NCBI GenBank assembly: GCA_949152475.1
Contig: OX424555.1
Span: forward strand, 14,402,868 to 14,466,867
Direction: 5' to 3'
Length of the DNA stretch: 64,000 nucleotides
DNA from: Terebella lapidaria
Lineage: Eukaryota; Annelida; Polychaeta; Terebellida; Terebellidae
Shown here: one piece after another, positions 12,097 to 22,504 of the stretch
Layout: each line of letters starts with the position of its first letter
How positions within the stretch are numbered: position 1 is the first letter of the stretch
Made by a program: the position numbers and the translations under genes
The notes under the pieces: generated by a model
Told to the model about the DNA's origin: nothing
The model's input: the letters and a program-made list of their open reading frames with translations, nothing else
The model's database searches: none

Positions 12097-12857
12097 GTTA
12101 CGAGGCGTCAAGGCATAAAGATGCCTCAGTCACTCAGAAACTTGTATTGTGGAAAACAAACTGGTGGTACAAAGATTGGATATCAAAGTCTTGATTGATG
12201 ACGGAATTGGTTGGTTTCATTCGGATTACTATATTTAAGTTCAACACAAAACCTCATATGATTTTTGGCGATAACTTCGTTTAGGATGATCGGATCAATT
12301 TGAAATTTTATTTGTTTCCATTGGCATAAAACCATATTTTTTCACCAAATTTCAGACTTCCATCTTGAAAATTGAAAAAGTTGGCAGTCTACTCCAATGT
12401 TAAATTTCACATCAAACCTGAAATTCACAAGTTTGAACAAAATTTGGCATGTTGTTCGATGTTCACACTGCACAGTACTTTGTGAGAATGATATTCTATT
12501 AGAATACATCTGTATGATTCTTCTAACTCAAAAACTTTCCTCATATTACATTTCTCAGTGGAATAAAGATCATGAAATCCCCGAATTTGCTTGAATTCCT
12601 GTGATTCGATTAGTGCCCAACATTTAACATTGGGGTAGATTGCCAACTTTTTTACTTTCGAAGAAAGAAGTCTGAAATTTGGTGAAAAAATATGGTTTTG
12701 GGTCAAATGAAAGCATATATAAAATTTCAAATTGATCCGACCATCCTAAAAGAAGTTATCGCCAAAAATCATATGAGGTTTTGTGTTGAACTTGAGTTTA
12801 GGCCTGAAAACACTGTTGGTGAATTTTGGAATGCAGCGAATTTAGGACGGATGGCTC
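12097..12857. mobile_element. MITE family B copy, split by a foldback
   Basis: The flanks 12097-12237 and 12795-12857 match the uninterrupted 220-bp MITE at 42634-42853: CAGAAACT(T/C)GT, ACAAACTG(G/C)TGGTACAAAGATTG, CTGTTGG(T/C)GAATTTTGGAA and GCGAATTTAGGACGGATGGCTC. The middle is the later insertion at 12238-12794. The left end resembles the Helitron-like hairpin end (GTCAAGGCATAAAGATGCCT) and is not the expected terminal repeat. Confidence 0.6.
12238..12794. mobile_element. foldback element, family A
   Basis: A near-perfect long palindrome: the left arm begins AAGTTCAACACAAAACCTCA and the right arm ends TGAGGTTTTGTGTTGAACTT, with the match running about 160 bp inward (TTGGCAGTCTACTCCAATGT against ACATTGGGGTAGATTGCCAA). 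It is non-coding. It sits inside the family B MITE. A degraded copy lies at 400-790. Confidence 0.75.
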
Positions 12858-13353
12858 ATGGGCTCCCATTGCATGCCTATCGACCCCAAGCCATGGGCAT
12901 GTCCATGATGGCACTTGGCAGCATGAGCATCATGAGTCATTTGGCCCTAGATCCCTATCAGGGATAGTATCCCCACCCACCCCGTGCCATCTCACACAGA
13001 GTACTGAGACAAATGCTCTGGATTTAGGGCCTCTTCGATTGGCAATCTCTCGGAATTGGTATAGAAGGAGTACAGTGGAGTTCGGTAGAAGGTTACCAAT
13101 CGAATGACACGGAAGAACTCCAGAATAAAAGATGTGAATGATACAATGCGCAATTCATCGCAATTTTACAAAATTGCCTTTCACCAAAAATATATGATGG
13201 AAAATGTCCATGAAATCGACAATAATTTAATAATAATGATTGTGGTAAAATTACCTTCAAAATTACATTATGACGTGAGCCTGAGATTTACTGTGGTGAA
13301 CCAAAGTTCATGAACGTATCTGCAACGAGGCAACCACCAAAAATAGTTGTATG
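12858..13353. other. no gene recognised
   Basis: Contains short inverted blocks (GATTGGCAATCTC near 13037 and ACCAATCGA near 13096). The first coding exon of RPL22 could lie here or further right, but no ATG with a convincing donor in the right phase was found. Confidence 0.35.
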
Positions 13354-13632
13354 TAAGGCCACACCAAATTGCAAAGTTGGTCCATGGATTTTTCCCAAAA
13401 TTTTCTATACGGAGGAGATTTTTTTTTTTTTTATACAAGTAAATTTTTTCATCTATGGAATTTTGACCAAAATTTTCTATACGGAGAATTTTTTTTTTTT
13501 TACAATTAAATATTTCTTCTATGGATTTTTGACAGTAATTTTCAGTACGCGGGAATTTTTTTTTCACAAATAATATTTAAAAGTTTTGCTAAACAGACTT
13601 TCGACCAGTATTTTCTATACGGAGGGTATTTT
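13354..13632. repeat. tandem repeat, ~80-bp unit, with T-rich stretches
   Basis: The block AAAATTTTCTATACGGAG(G) recurs about four times (near 13395, 13470, 13540 in altered form, and 13610), each followed by a run of T. The left edge, GGCCACACCAAATTGCAAAG, is found in reverse complement at about 38955-38984, next to a similar T-rich segment. Confidence 0.6.
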
Positions 13633-13820
13633 GGTCCAATGTTCCCACTCAGATTGTTATTACAGTTATCACATGTGGATTTAAGAGTTTTTACTATGAA
13701 TTTTACATACATATCTTAGTGCACAAGTTGTTCAACTCGTATAAACAAAGAATGAAACAGTTCTGTGTGCGAGATTCTAGTACACACTTTATTATGGCCT
13801 CTATAGGCATCAAATGAATG

Positions 13821-14009
13821 TACTGTGGTCCCCGTAAGATAAGACCTCAACGTTTGCAGAGAAAATGAGGTCTTATCTCACCATGCTTACAGGAAGTCTT
13901 ATTTCACAGGTTCATCTACATGTTAAAGTGATCTTTGGGGAATACAAAAGTCTTTACAGACAGGGAAGTCTTATTTCAGAGGTGTCTTATCTTATAGTGA
14001 CCACTGTAA
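13821..14009. mobile_element. MITE with CTGTGGTC ends
   Basis: The inverted ends are TACTGTGGTCCCCGTAAGAT...and ...ATCTTATAGTGACCACTGTA, about 28 bp with mismatches. The interior repeats GTCTTATTTCA in both orientations. It is 189 bp, non-coding and TA-flanked, which fits a pogo/Tc1-like non-autonomous element; the superfamily is inferred from the ends alone. Confidence 0.65.
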
Positions 14010-14029
14010 TTATTTTAATCAGGTAGGAC

Positions 14030-15260
14030 ACATATTGTTAACATAAAGATCTCAATAGGTGAGAAATATGGAGAAAGCTGTAAATATTGGTATTATCAAA
14101 TGTTTTGGGATTAGAAATAGTGGAGCAAAAACCCAGCAAAAAGTGCTTTAGAAATTGAAAAGGTGCAACATAAAAATTAACAGACAGTATCATATACCAA
14201 AAGAACCGGAAAAGCCTCAGGAGTTCGAATCTGACCATAAAAGTTTCAGAAAGTGTTACAATTTCCACAATTTGGGTTTCCATGGCAACTAGTTGTGAAT
14301 TTTTATTGATATCTGAAAGCTAAATAAATGATTCACAATCATTTATTTTTGCATCACCAACATGAATAATTAACACGTTTTGAAATAATGACATGCACTT
14401 CACAAAATAATATCAAAATTATTTTGTACCTTGTAATCTGTTGCCATGGCAACCAAATATTTTTTTTGCAAATATCAACATTTTTGCCTATGAGCTGAAA
14501 TTTTTAGCTCTGAATATGAAATTCAATATTATAAGTAGTTAACATTTATTTGAGACGAGGCTATAAATGCTATTTCATGAATATTATGAGTTTTAGATAC
14601 ATCTCTAAGCTCGTTGCCATGGGATACATAACATAAGAATAGGTGTTGGGGTAATGCAAATTCACGAAATTACAATAACTGAAGCCTGTATGTTTCATTT
14701 AAAATACATATGAGCTAAATTCATGTTCAACTAACACAAATCATGCATATGTGCATAGATGAAAGCGTGTTAAGCACTGAAAGGTTGTTCAATTGACCAG
14801 TTGCCATGGTAACCAATAATAAATTTTGTGAAAACTACTCTATTTCCATGTACTTTGATTTTATTGTCCATGAATAGACATAAAATATGGGGAAAAATTA
14901 CTAATTGCATGTTAATGCTACAAGTGTTTCCTAATATCTTCTAATTGCAAAAAGAATGCCGTGAAAGAATAAAATTACTCATAGAAACGGCCGCCACCAC
15001 TACACTAAAAGCTAAAAACATGTATAACTCGAAAACTGTTCATGATAGATTCATGATGCTAGTGTCGATTCCTATCATGATAGATTCATGATGCTAGTGT
15101 CGATTCCTATGTTTTCATGGTCATAGTTTTCAAAAACAATGGTTACAAGATGATAAAGACTGTCATTTTCAACATAGAAATGTGTCCTACTGGTAACTAT
15201 GGTAACCAGGCCAAATTACTTATCAACAAATGATACCACGATGGCTAAGCGTTACCTCTG
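14030..15260 (-). repeat. X-box-bearing dispersed repeat, uninterrupted copy
   Basis: This AT-rich segment is the reverse complement of the host sequence found in pieces at 22.5-24.25, 27.116-27.158 and 29.277-29.415 kb. It contains GTTGCCATGGCAAC at 14440-14453, GTTGCCATGGTAAC at 14800-14813, GTTTCCATGGCAAC at 14276-14289 and a weaker form near 15191. No open frame of note. It is valuable as the empty-site reference for four insertions in the other copy. It also holds a short tandem duplication near 15040-15110. Confidence 0.75.
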
Positions 15261-15460
15261 CCTGGCCGTTCCACGGTGAACACTGCATGGAAAACTATAA
15301 TCTATATTCTGCAATGATCAGATTGTGTTGAGAATTTTGTCGTTGATCTAGCATGTGATACTGGTGTCCCGCAGCTTACTTGCTTATCTGCCCATAGAAT
15401 CAGACAAATTGCTCATAGAATCTGCTTTTTACCCATTGAATCAGACTGATACACAAGGAA

Positions 15461-17210
15461 CTAGACGTAAAGGCCTAGAGGCCTTGGGGCATTTCGATAC
15501 ACAACACAATCACTGTCAATTACTGACAACTCTGCAACCAAAATGATGATGTAGATACATCCATTTCACTCTCAGATGACGGTTTCTGAGATATAAATGA
15601 AAATAAACGAGATATGGCTGAAAATGAAAAATGCCGACTCAGCAGAAAAAAAATTTGGCCCAGGGACAAGTTCAACCAACATACCCCTAAGACATGTTTG
15701 TCTAGTACCACAAGTCCAAAAATAACATCTTTTTCTTTCAACGACGCATCGTTTCCGAGATAAGGCCAAAAATAAAAAACGCTGATTCAGCAAAAACAAT
15801 TTGGCCCAGGACCGAGTTCACCCAACATACCCCTAAGACATGCTTGTCTAGTGTCACGAGTCTGAAAATAACGTCCGTTTCGCTCTACAATGCACCGTTT
15901 CCGAGATATGGCCGAAAACAAAAAACGGCGACTGAACAAAAAAAAATTTGGCCCAGGGCCAAGTTCACCCAACATACCCCTAAGACAAGTTTGTCTAGTG
16001 TGACGAGTCCGAAAATAACGTCCGTTTCGCTCTACAATGCACCGTTTCCGAGATATGGCCGAAAATGAAAAACGCCGACTTGGCAAAAAAAAATTTGGCC
16101 CAGGGCCAAGTTCACCCAACATACCCCTAAGACATGTTAGCCTAGCGTCACGAGTCCGAAAATAACGTTGGCTTTTGCTATACGACGCACCGTCTCCGAG
16201 TTATGGGCGAAAATGAAAAACGCCGACTCGGCAAAAAAAAATTTGGCCCAGGGCCAAGTTCACCCAACATACCCATAAGACATGTTTGCCTAGTGTCACG
16301 AGTCCAAAAATAATGTCCGTTTCGCTCTACGACGCACCGTTTCCGAGATATGGCCGAAAATGAAAAATGCCGACTCGGCAAAAAAAAATTTGGCCCAGGG
16401 CCAAGTTCACCCAACATTCCCCTAAGACATGTTTGCCTAGTGTCACGAGTCCGAAAATAACGTCTGTTTCGCTGTACGACGCACCGTTTCCGAGATATGG
16501 CCGAAAAGGGGAAACGCCGACTCGGTAAAAAAAAAATTTGGCCCAGGGCCAACTTCACCCAACATACCCTTAAGACATGTTTGCCTAGTGTCACGAGTCC
16601 GAAAATAATGTCCTTTTCGCTCTACGATGCACCGTTTCTGAGATATGGCCGAAAATGAAAAACGCCGACTCAGCAAAAAAAAATTTGGCCCAGGGCCAAC
16701 TTCACCCAACATACCCCTAAGACTGTTTGTCTAGTGTCACGAGTCCGAAAATAACGTCCGTTTCGCTCTACGATGCACCGTTTCTGAGATATATGCAATC
16801 AGCCTCAAGGATGACTGTTTTTGGCCCGTGGGTCAAAGGTCGTTTGAGGGATTGACCCTATAATCAATAGGGTTCCTCTGTGACACTATATCAACATATA
16901 TGTCAAGTTTCAGAATGGTAGCACAAGTACTTTTTGAGTTATCATCCGGAAACGATTTGACACAAAATTCATCCTCACGGACTAACCGGACCTCGGAGCC
17001 GGCTCCAAAACAATAGGGTTCATCTATGTAATATATGTGATAACTGGTGAAAATTTCTCGAAGATTCGTCAAGGCGTTCTTGAGTTATCGTCCGGAAACC
17101 AAAAAGTGAAAAAAAAAAAAAAAAAATAAGAAAAAAAAAAAAGAAAAAAAAGAAAAAAAAAAAAAAATTCTGACAAAACCATAAGGACATTTCGTGCCGA
17201 AATGCCCTAA
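15461..17210. mobile_element. Helitron-like (pearl/HINE-type) element with 147-bp tandem repeats
   Basis: One end is CTAGACGTAAAGGCCTAGAG with a hairpin (AAGGCC/GGCCTT); the other is GACATTTCGTGCCGAAATGC ending CCCTAA. Between them are about eight monomers at 147-148-bp spacing (CGAGTCC at about 16003, 16150, 16298), a non-tandem segment and an A-rich tract at 17107-17167. The flanks are ...GGAA and TCAGAC..., consistent with insertion between A and T. The monomers form a different subfamily from the 24-29 kb arrays (GGCCCAGGGCCAAGTTCACC in place of GGTCAAGGTCAAAGTTCATC). Long minus-strand frames here are by-products of a period divisible by three. Confidence 0.75.
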
Positions 17211-17430
17211 TCAGACAAGCGGTTCCTCCCGATGAAGTCATGACCTTTATCAATTTTGGTCACCATAGCAACCAAATTGGCTGATTAATTAACACTTTTC
17301 GAATACTCCAGATAGCACACTTACATTGACCAACAGAGGACCGGCATACAAAAATAAATTTGTTAAGCTTATCAACATTTCAAGCTTATCAAGATATTTG
17401 AATCTTTATTGCCCACCCTTCATCACCAGC

Positions 17431-17910
17431 GTATGGTGGCTTATAACAGCCCTCAGTTTGTCAAATAGTTTATGACAAGATATTTTAGATTCGGCCAGGA
17501 TTTTTCAGTTTGAGTCAAGATTTTTCAGTTTCTAACAAGATTTTATTGTTTCTGCCGGAGATTTTCAGTTCGCGCTTTTCTAACAAACTTTTTTTTCAGA
17601 TTCAGTCAGGATTCATTTTAGATAGAACGGGTGGGGGGCATACAACCGATGGACCTTCAGTGCTAACGTGACTTTCCGTCTTGCTAGAAACTACAGAAAG
17701 TTGGTTGAAAACCTATAATCCTAGTGGAAATTTAAAACCATGTCATAAAATAAAAATATCGTCATAAACTGAAAATTACTGGCATAAACTAAAGAATATC
17801 TTGAGAGAAACTAAAAAATACCGACGCAATCTCAGAAAAAATCCTGGCGTGAACTAAAAATCTTAATGGAAACTATTTGACAAAACAAGGCCGGTGACAA
17901 GCCACCGTAC
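17431..17910. mobile_element. foldback element with GTA(T/C)GGTGGCTT ends
   Basis: Left end GTATGGTGGCTTATAACAGC, right end GGTGACAAGCCACCGTAC, with inner arms CAAATAGTTT and AACTATTTGACAAA. The arms are built of degenerate repeats of about 23 bp (AAGATTTTTCAGTTT on the left, AAACTGAAAATTA on the right). Non-coding. Confidence 0.65.
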
Positions 17911-18099
17911 AAGGGTGCAGTCTGTGAAGCCCGAATATCAGGGGCGGATCCAGGAATTTGGAAATGGGGGGGGGGGGGGGGGGGGAACCTATCGGTCTGG
18001 GGGGTCGGGGGCCGCCGTAAGCCCCCCGAAAAAAAATGGTTTCTGAGAGCACCTCAGAGTGTTTTCAGGAAACATTAAATAGGAGTATTATGCACATTT

Positions 18100-18625
18100 T
18101 GTGTGGGGATCAATGACTCATTGGCTTTGCGTGAACAGATAATAGTACATGATCTAAGAGTAAGTCCCAAATACACCATAGCGATATTTTGTGACCTGTC
18201 TAAAACGTTACACGTCATTAACCATCATTTTGTTACATAAATTTAATATGATGGGCTTCAAAGGGATGGTGAATGATTGGTTTAGAAACTATTTGACTGG
18301 TAGGAAACAATACGTAAGCTTCAACAATCGAAACCCAACATATTTAAATATATCTTGCGGTGTTCCCCAAGGATCTATTCTTGGATCACTCTTGTACTTA
18401 CTATACGTGAACGATATAAATATTCGTGCCCCAGTTTTATATTATCATTTGCTAATGGCACAACCATGTACATGTCGGACACAAATCTAAAATCCTATTC
18501 CAAAATTCAAATACTGAAGTAAACAAATTATATCAATGGTTTTGTGCAAATAGACTTGCTTTAAATGCACTAACACTAATTTATTCCTGGGATATGCAAA
18601 ACAAATGAATATTTCTCCAATCTCG
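18100..18625 (+). pseudogene. non-LTR retrotransposon reverse-transcriptase fragment
   Basis: The frame at 18191-18490 reads NDWFRNYLTGRKQYVSF, then GVPQGSILGSLLYLLYVNDI, the hallmark palm region of Jockey/CR1-type LINE reverse transcriptases. The preceding bases read CDLSKTLHVINHH in another frame and the following bases read EVNKLYQWFCANRLALNA in a third, so the fragment carries at least two frameshifts. Endonuclease and 3' end are absent. A dead copy, cut off on the right by the Helitron-like element at 18645. Confidence 0.8.
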
Positions 18626-18644
18626 GTGCTTTTCAGAGATAAAA

Positions 18645-19715
18645 CTAGACATAAAAGCCTATAGGCTTTGTGGCATCCCCCAATTTTTCTGTTCTTTTCT
18701 AATTGTGAAACTTGACTGTTATTATAATACATATACCAGGATTATTGAACACAGGTGGGAGTGAGAGTTCAAATTATAGCAGTTGCTCACTAGACAAATG
18801 TCCATCAGATATTTGTTTTAATCTCAATAGGTATTAAATGTACAGACATGACAGACATTCATAATACAAGCAAAAAGGAAATTATTCTGGGTTCTGGCTA
18901 AGTAAAACAATGATAATTTGGTCACTGCATGTGAAATACAGCTAGAAAACAAAACAATGCATGTAGTTTCATCCAGATAAACACAGTGCTGTTTTAACTG
19001 AATACAATGAACAATTGACCGGCAACCGAGGCCCAGGCAGACCTTCAAAGCTGTTATCTTCAGTTTGGGTCATCATTATATAACCACCTATTGTTTTCTT
19101 TAGAAAGGGAAGGAGGGCATTGTTCCAACTTGTTGGTGTTAGTATAGTAAACTGGGGTGAGGGGACAGGAGAGGGGGGGGGGGGAAGAGGGGCAGTGCAT
19201 ACAAGTCACTGATACATTGCTACATTCATATGCAGATTAGACTGGCTGACAGTGGAGGTGGGGGAGGGAGAGGGGGGGGGGGGGGGGGGTATTGCCTTAT
19301 CACAGGCATTACTGAGCAGGGCTCTCATATACTGCACTGGCTGAGAGGGCAGAGCCTAGCCTCATGCTGGACACATGGGACATGCAGGCTGCAGTCAGTG
19401 AATACAGTAGCATGGCTCAGTCACAGTATTACATCTGCATGGGGGCAGGCGAGGGAAAAATTCTAAGTCCAAAAAAAAATACACCCAAAAAATTTTTTCC
19501 CCCTGGAAATTGCCTGAATCAAATTATGACATTGACAGGAATCGCCCGATTTTTTTTTCCAAAATGGCCGCTGGCGGCCATCTTGGATTTCGGGTCTCGA
19601 CGAAAAACAATAGGGGTTAGGAGCAAAGTATTTCGGATGAGCTGTGAAAATTTCGGAAAGATAGATTAAGGCGTTCAAGAGTTATGATCCGGAAACCGAA
19701 CGGCGGAAGAAAAAA

Positions 19716-19747
<32 letters not shown>

Positions 19748-19797
19748 AAAAACAGACAAAAACATAAGGCCTCCCGATTTTCAATCGGGATGCCTAA
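18645..19797. mobile_element. Helitron-like element, short family, copy 1
   Basis: One end is CTAGACATAAAAGCCTATAG, holding the perfect 16-base palindrome AAAGCCTATAGGCTTT; the other ends AATCGGGATGCCTAA after a CCCGATTTTCAATCGGG hairpin, with an A-rich tract just inside. Subterminal GGGATGCC and GGCATCCC are inverted repeats of each other. The flanks AAAA and TTATA fit A|T insertion. There are no 147-bp arrays; instead there is a G-run-rich core. A near-identical copy lies reversed at 59572-60710. The homopolymer-side block (TCCGGAAACC then A run) is shared with the tandem-repeat elements. Confidence 0.75.
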
Positions 19798-20445
19798 TTA
19801 TATGAATGACTGTAATTTATTCATTCTGATATAGTTTTCATTCAAATATCGTACATTTATATATGTTTCGATGATCAATAAGGATATTCAGTGAAAATAT
19901 ACTCGAATATATGAAGAAATTCCGGAATTTGTCTCGACATCGGCAAAAAAAACAACAACAATGTCCTGGGTCCAGGCGTAACATTTGCCTGGTTCCAACA
20001 GTTTGATGGATGCGTGTGGAATGGATTCAACAACAACATTCTCCTCGGATGTCTCACACAAAATAAATCTACAACTTTCAATTACTGGGGGTCACACCGA
20101 TTGTTCTTTGTGCATTACTAAATGATCTAGACAACGACACAGGCGTATAGAGATAAATCTTTATTGACACAATGACCATTTGAGTAAAATCTAAATTTTG
20201 GGGCATTTTTCGAGACCATCACATTCACAAACAATCTTCACGAACGGAGGGGGGGGGGGGGGGGGGGCGTACGCCCGATGCGCCTCAAGCTAGATCCGCC
20301 ACTGAAGATGGTGCCAAGCATTAACACTGATTATGGAGACACCAAACCAGTAAACCGGCCACATCCTGCACAATGATGCGTGCATCAACGTGCTGATGCC
20401 GCAGATCAGGAGTCATCCCCCTGAAGTCGTATCATCTTTAATACC

Positions 20446-22337
20446 TGTGACAGTTGTGGGTGGGGCGAAATCAACCACACGTGGGTTCTTTTATAATTTA
20501 TTTCGTCAGAATGAACCCTGCAATGTGTATAAACAACATTTGTATAACCCGTGAATAAACCGTGAAAATACAGAACATGTAGATGCCAATTTCATAAAAT
20601 TCCAACAGTAATTCAAAATAGTAACAAGTAACATGTAACAGCTACCTACCCAGCTGCTTTCTTCAACAACTGTGTCGTACATTATGGTCTGCCTAAACAG
20701 ATCCACAGTGATCAAGGTACGAACTTTGACAGTAGGTTGATGAAAGATCTATGTGTACTTGCTGGTATTTCAAGGTCTAGAACAACGCCATATCACCCCA
20801 TGGGTAATGGCCAGTGTGAACGAATGAACAGGACTTTATTAGGTATGTTGTACCCTGGAACCTTCAGAAAAGGCTGCATGGAAAGATCATCTCAGAGCGT
20901 TAGTACATGCTTACAACAGCACCAGACATGAAACAACCAGGTATTCGCCTTATTTCCTCATGTTTGGACGTAAGCCACGATTAGCTCTTGACGTCACCTT
21001 TGGTCTCGCAAACATGCCTTCCGGTAAGACATATGATGAGTACATTCAGGACCTGAAGGATAAGTTGGAAAGTGCTTATCAACTGACCTCGCAATATGCA
21101 CGGAAATCACAAGAGCGACAAAAGGGTAATTATGATAGACATATACGTGGTTCTGTTCTGCAGGAAAATGACCGTGTGCTTCTGAGACGTGTCGTCTTTG
21201 AAGGTAAGCATAAAATTGCGGACAAGTGGGAATCGGATCCCTACGTAGTAATTAGGAAACCTAACGAAGATATTCCTGTGTTTGAGATCCAAAGAGAAGA
21301 TGGTCAAGGACCCATGAAAACCCTCCATCGAAACATGCTTTTGCCTATAGGTGAGTTGCCAATCTCTAGTTCCTCTGGTAGTGATCCAGCAGTTGAGTCC
21401 GAGGTGGACCCCCCAGTGTTTCTGGATCAGGGGGAGGAGGAAGTGATGGATGGTGATAGCAGTGATGAAGATTCTATCATATCCTTGCCTGCCGAGCGTA
21501 AGGCAGGTGAAAAGACAACTGAGGATGTTCCTGCTCAGGCACCAGAAATTGAGACGGGTCCGATCGAAGATCGGCAGTTGCCTCCACCACCATCACCAGT
21601 TGCGCTGCCTCCACCTCCGGCTCCTGTTCGTCCACCAGTGCCACCCAGAAGATCGAACAGAACAACAAAGCCACCAGATAGGTATTCTCTAGGTGTTTCT
21701 GGAATGGTACAAATCCAAGAGGGTTCTATTTGGTTTGAGAAGGCCAACTACACGACGTCTTTGGTAACCAGGGGTATACTTTCAAAGGACGATGCTCGAG
21801 ACAGTATTTTGCAGATCATCCATGGGATGTAAGGTAAAATGTCGGGACGCCATTTTCATCTTGGGAGGGTGTATGTAGCAGGGACATATTTTAAGGTCCT
21901 TGGACTCCTTGCACTTTTTGTACTCGGGTCGGCCAGTTTTGGGGTTGGGCCCGGCGAGTCGTAGCTGCCCTCCGCAGGTATTGTCTCGGGTTGGACACGA
22001 GTCGAGACGCGCACCCGGCATCGAGTGATGTTGTACAACTGGCGCGCCTGCTGTCTAATAAAAGCCGGTGCAGTATTCTGGTCAGTATTCACATGTAGCC
22101 GACCGCTGATGGGATCTCGACATACGCTAATGGGATCTTGAACATCGAGAACATTGGAACTCTGACATTTATTTATTGTGTGAATCGACAGATTCCAAGG
22201 CAAACGTCCATGTTCTCCTTGAACATACGGTCATATTATTTGCTGTTACTGTCACTATTTGCTGGGGTTCATTCTGAAGAAATAAATTATAAAAGAACCC
22301 ACGTGTGGTTGATTTCGCCCCACCCACAACTGTCACA
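20446..22337 (+). mobile_element. Ty3/gypsy fossil with integrase remains and inverted ends
   Basis: A frame at 20737-20931 carries an integrase-core stretch typical of Ty3/gypsy (HP-GNGQCER-NRTL), and 20960-21832 (290 residues) carries the integrase C-terminal region followed by an acidic and proline-rich tail. An LTR-like segment runs from about 21873 (TGTAGCAGGG) to 22337 (CTGTCACA). About 70 bp at the left edge (20446-20515) is the reverse complement of the last 70 bp on the right, and TACC flanks both outer edges. The element is broken and lacks gag, protease and reverse transcriptase here. It is of moderate age. Confidence 0.75.
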
Positions 22338-22504
22338 TACCCAAGTAGTAGTAAATGTCATTCAGGCAAATTCATTCATCACTGGCGGGCCATTGCCTTC
22401 AATGCAATGTGATAAAAGTACCAGGTATCAACTACCTTTCATTCCATGCAGTATTAATACTCTTAACTATATTATTTTGAATGAAACATACACGCTTCAG
22501 TTAT

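Larger units (their letters stand above)
17939..20304. mobile_element. possible hAT-like element with GGGGCGGATC ends, holding later insertions
   Basis: Left end CAGGGGCGGATCCAGG followed by a G run; right end, after another G run, CTAGATCCGCCACTG. Such CAGxGGCGGATC inverted ends are seen in hAT-type elements. I saw no matching 8-bp target duplication and no transposase, so the two ends could belong to two elements. Inside lie a LINE fragment and the element at 18645-19797. Confidence 0.35.

Noticed and set aside
13868-13885. RPL22 start exon (ATG followed by GTGAG on the minus strand)
   Set aside because: It falls inside the MITE at 13821-14009, in a repeated GTCTTATCTCA block, so the match is most likely chance.
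15787-16712. Long minus-strand frames with repeated peptide units (MLGELGPGPNFF...) in the tandem arrays
   Set aside because: The monomer is 147 bp, a multiple of three, so any stop-free frame repeats. Neighbouring arrays of the same family do not keep this frame open, so it is not a repeat protein.
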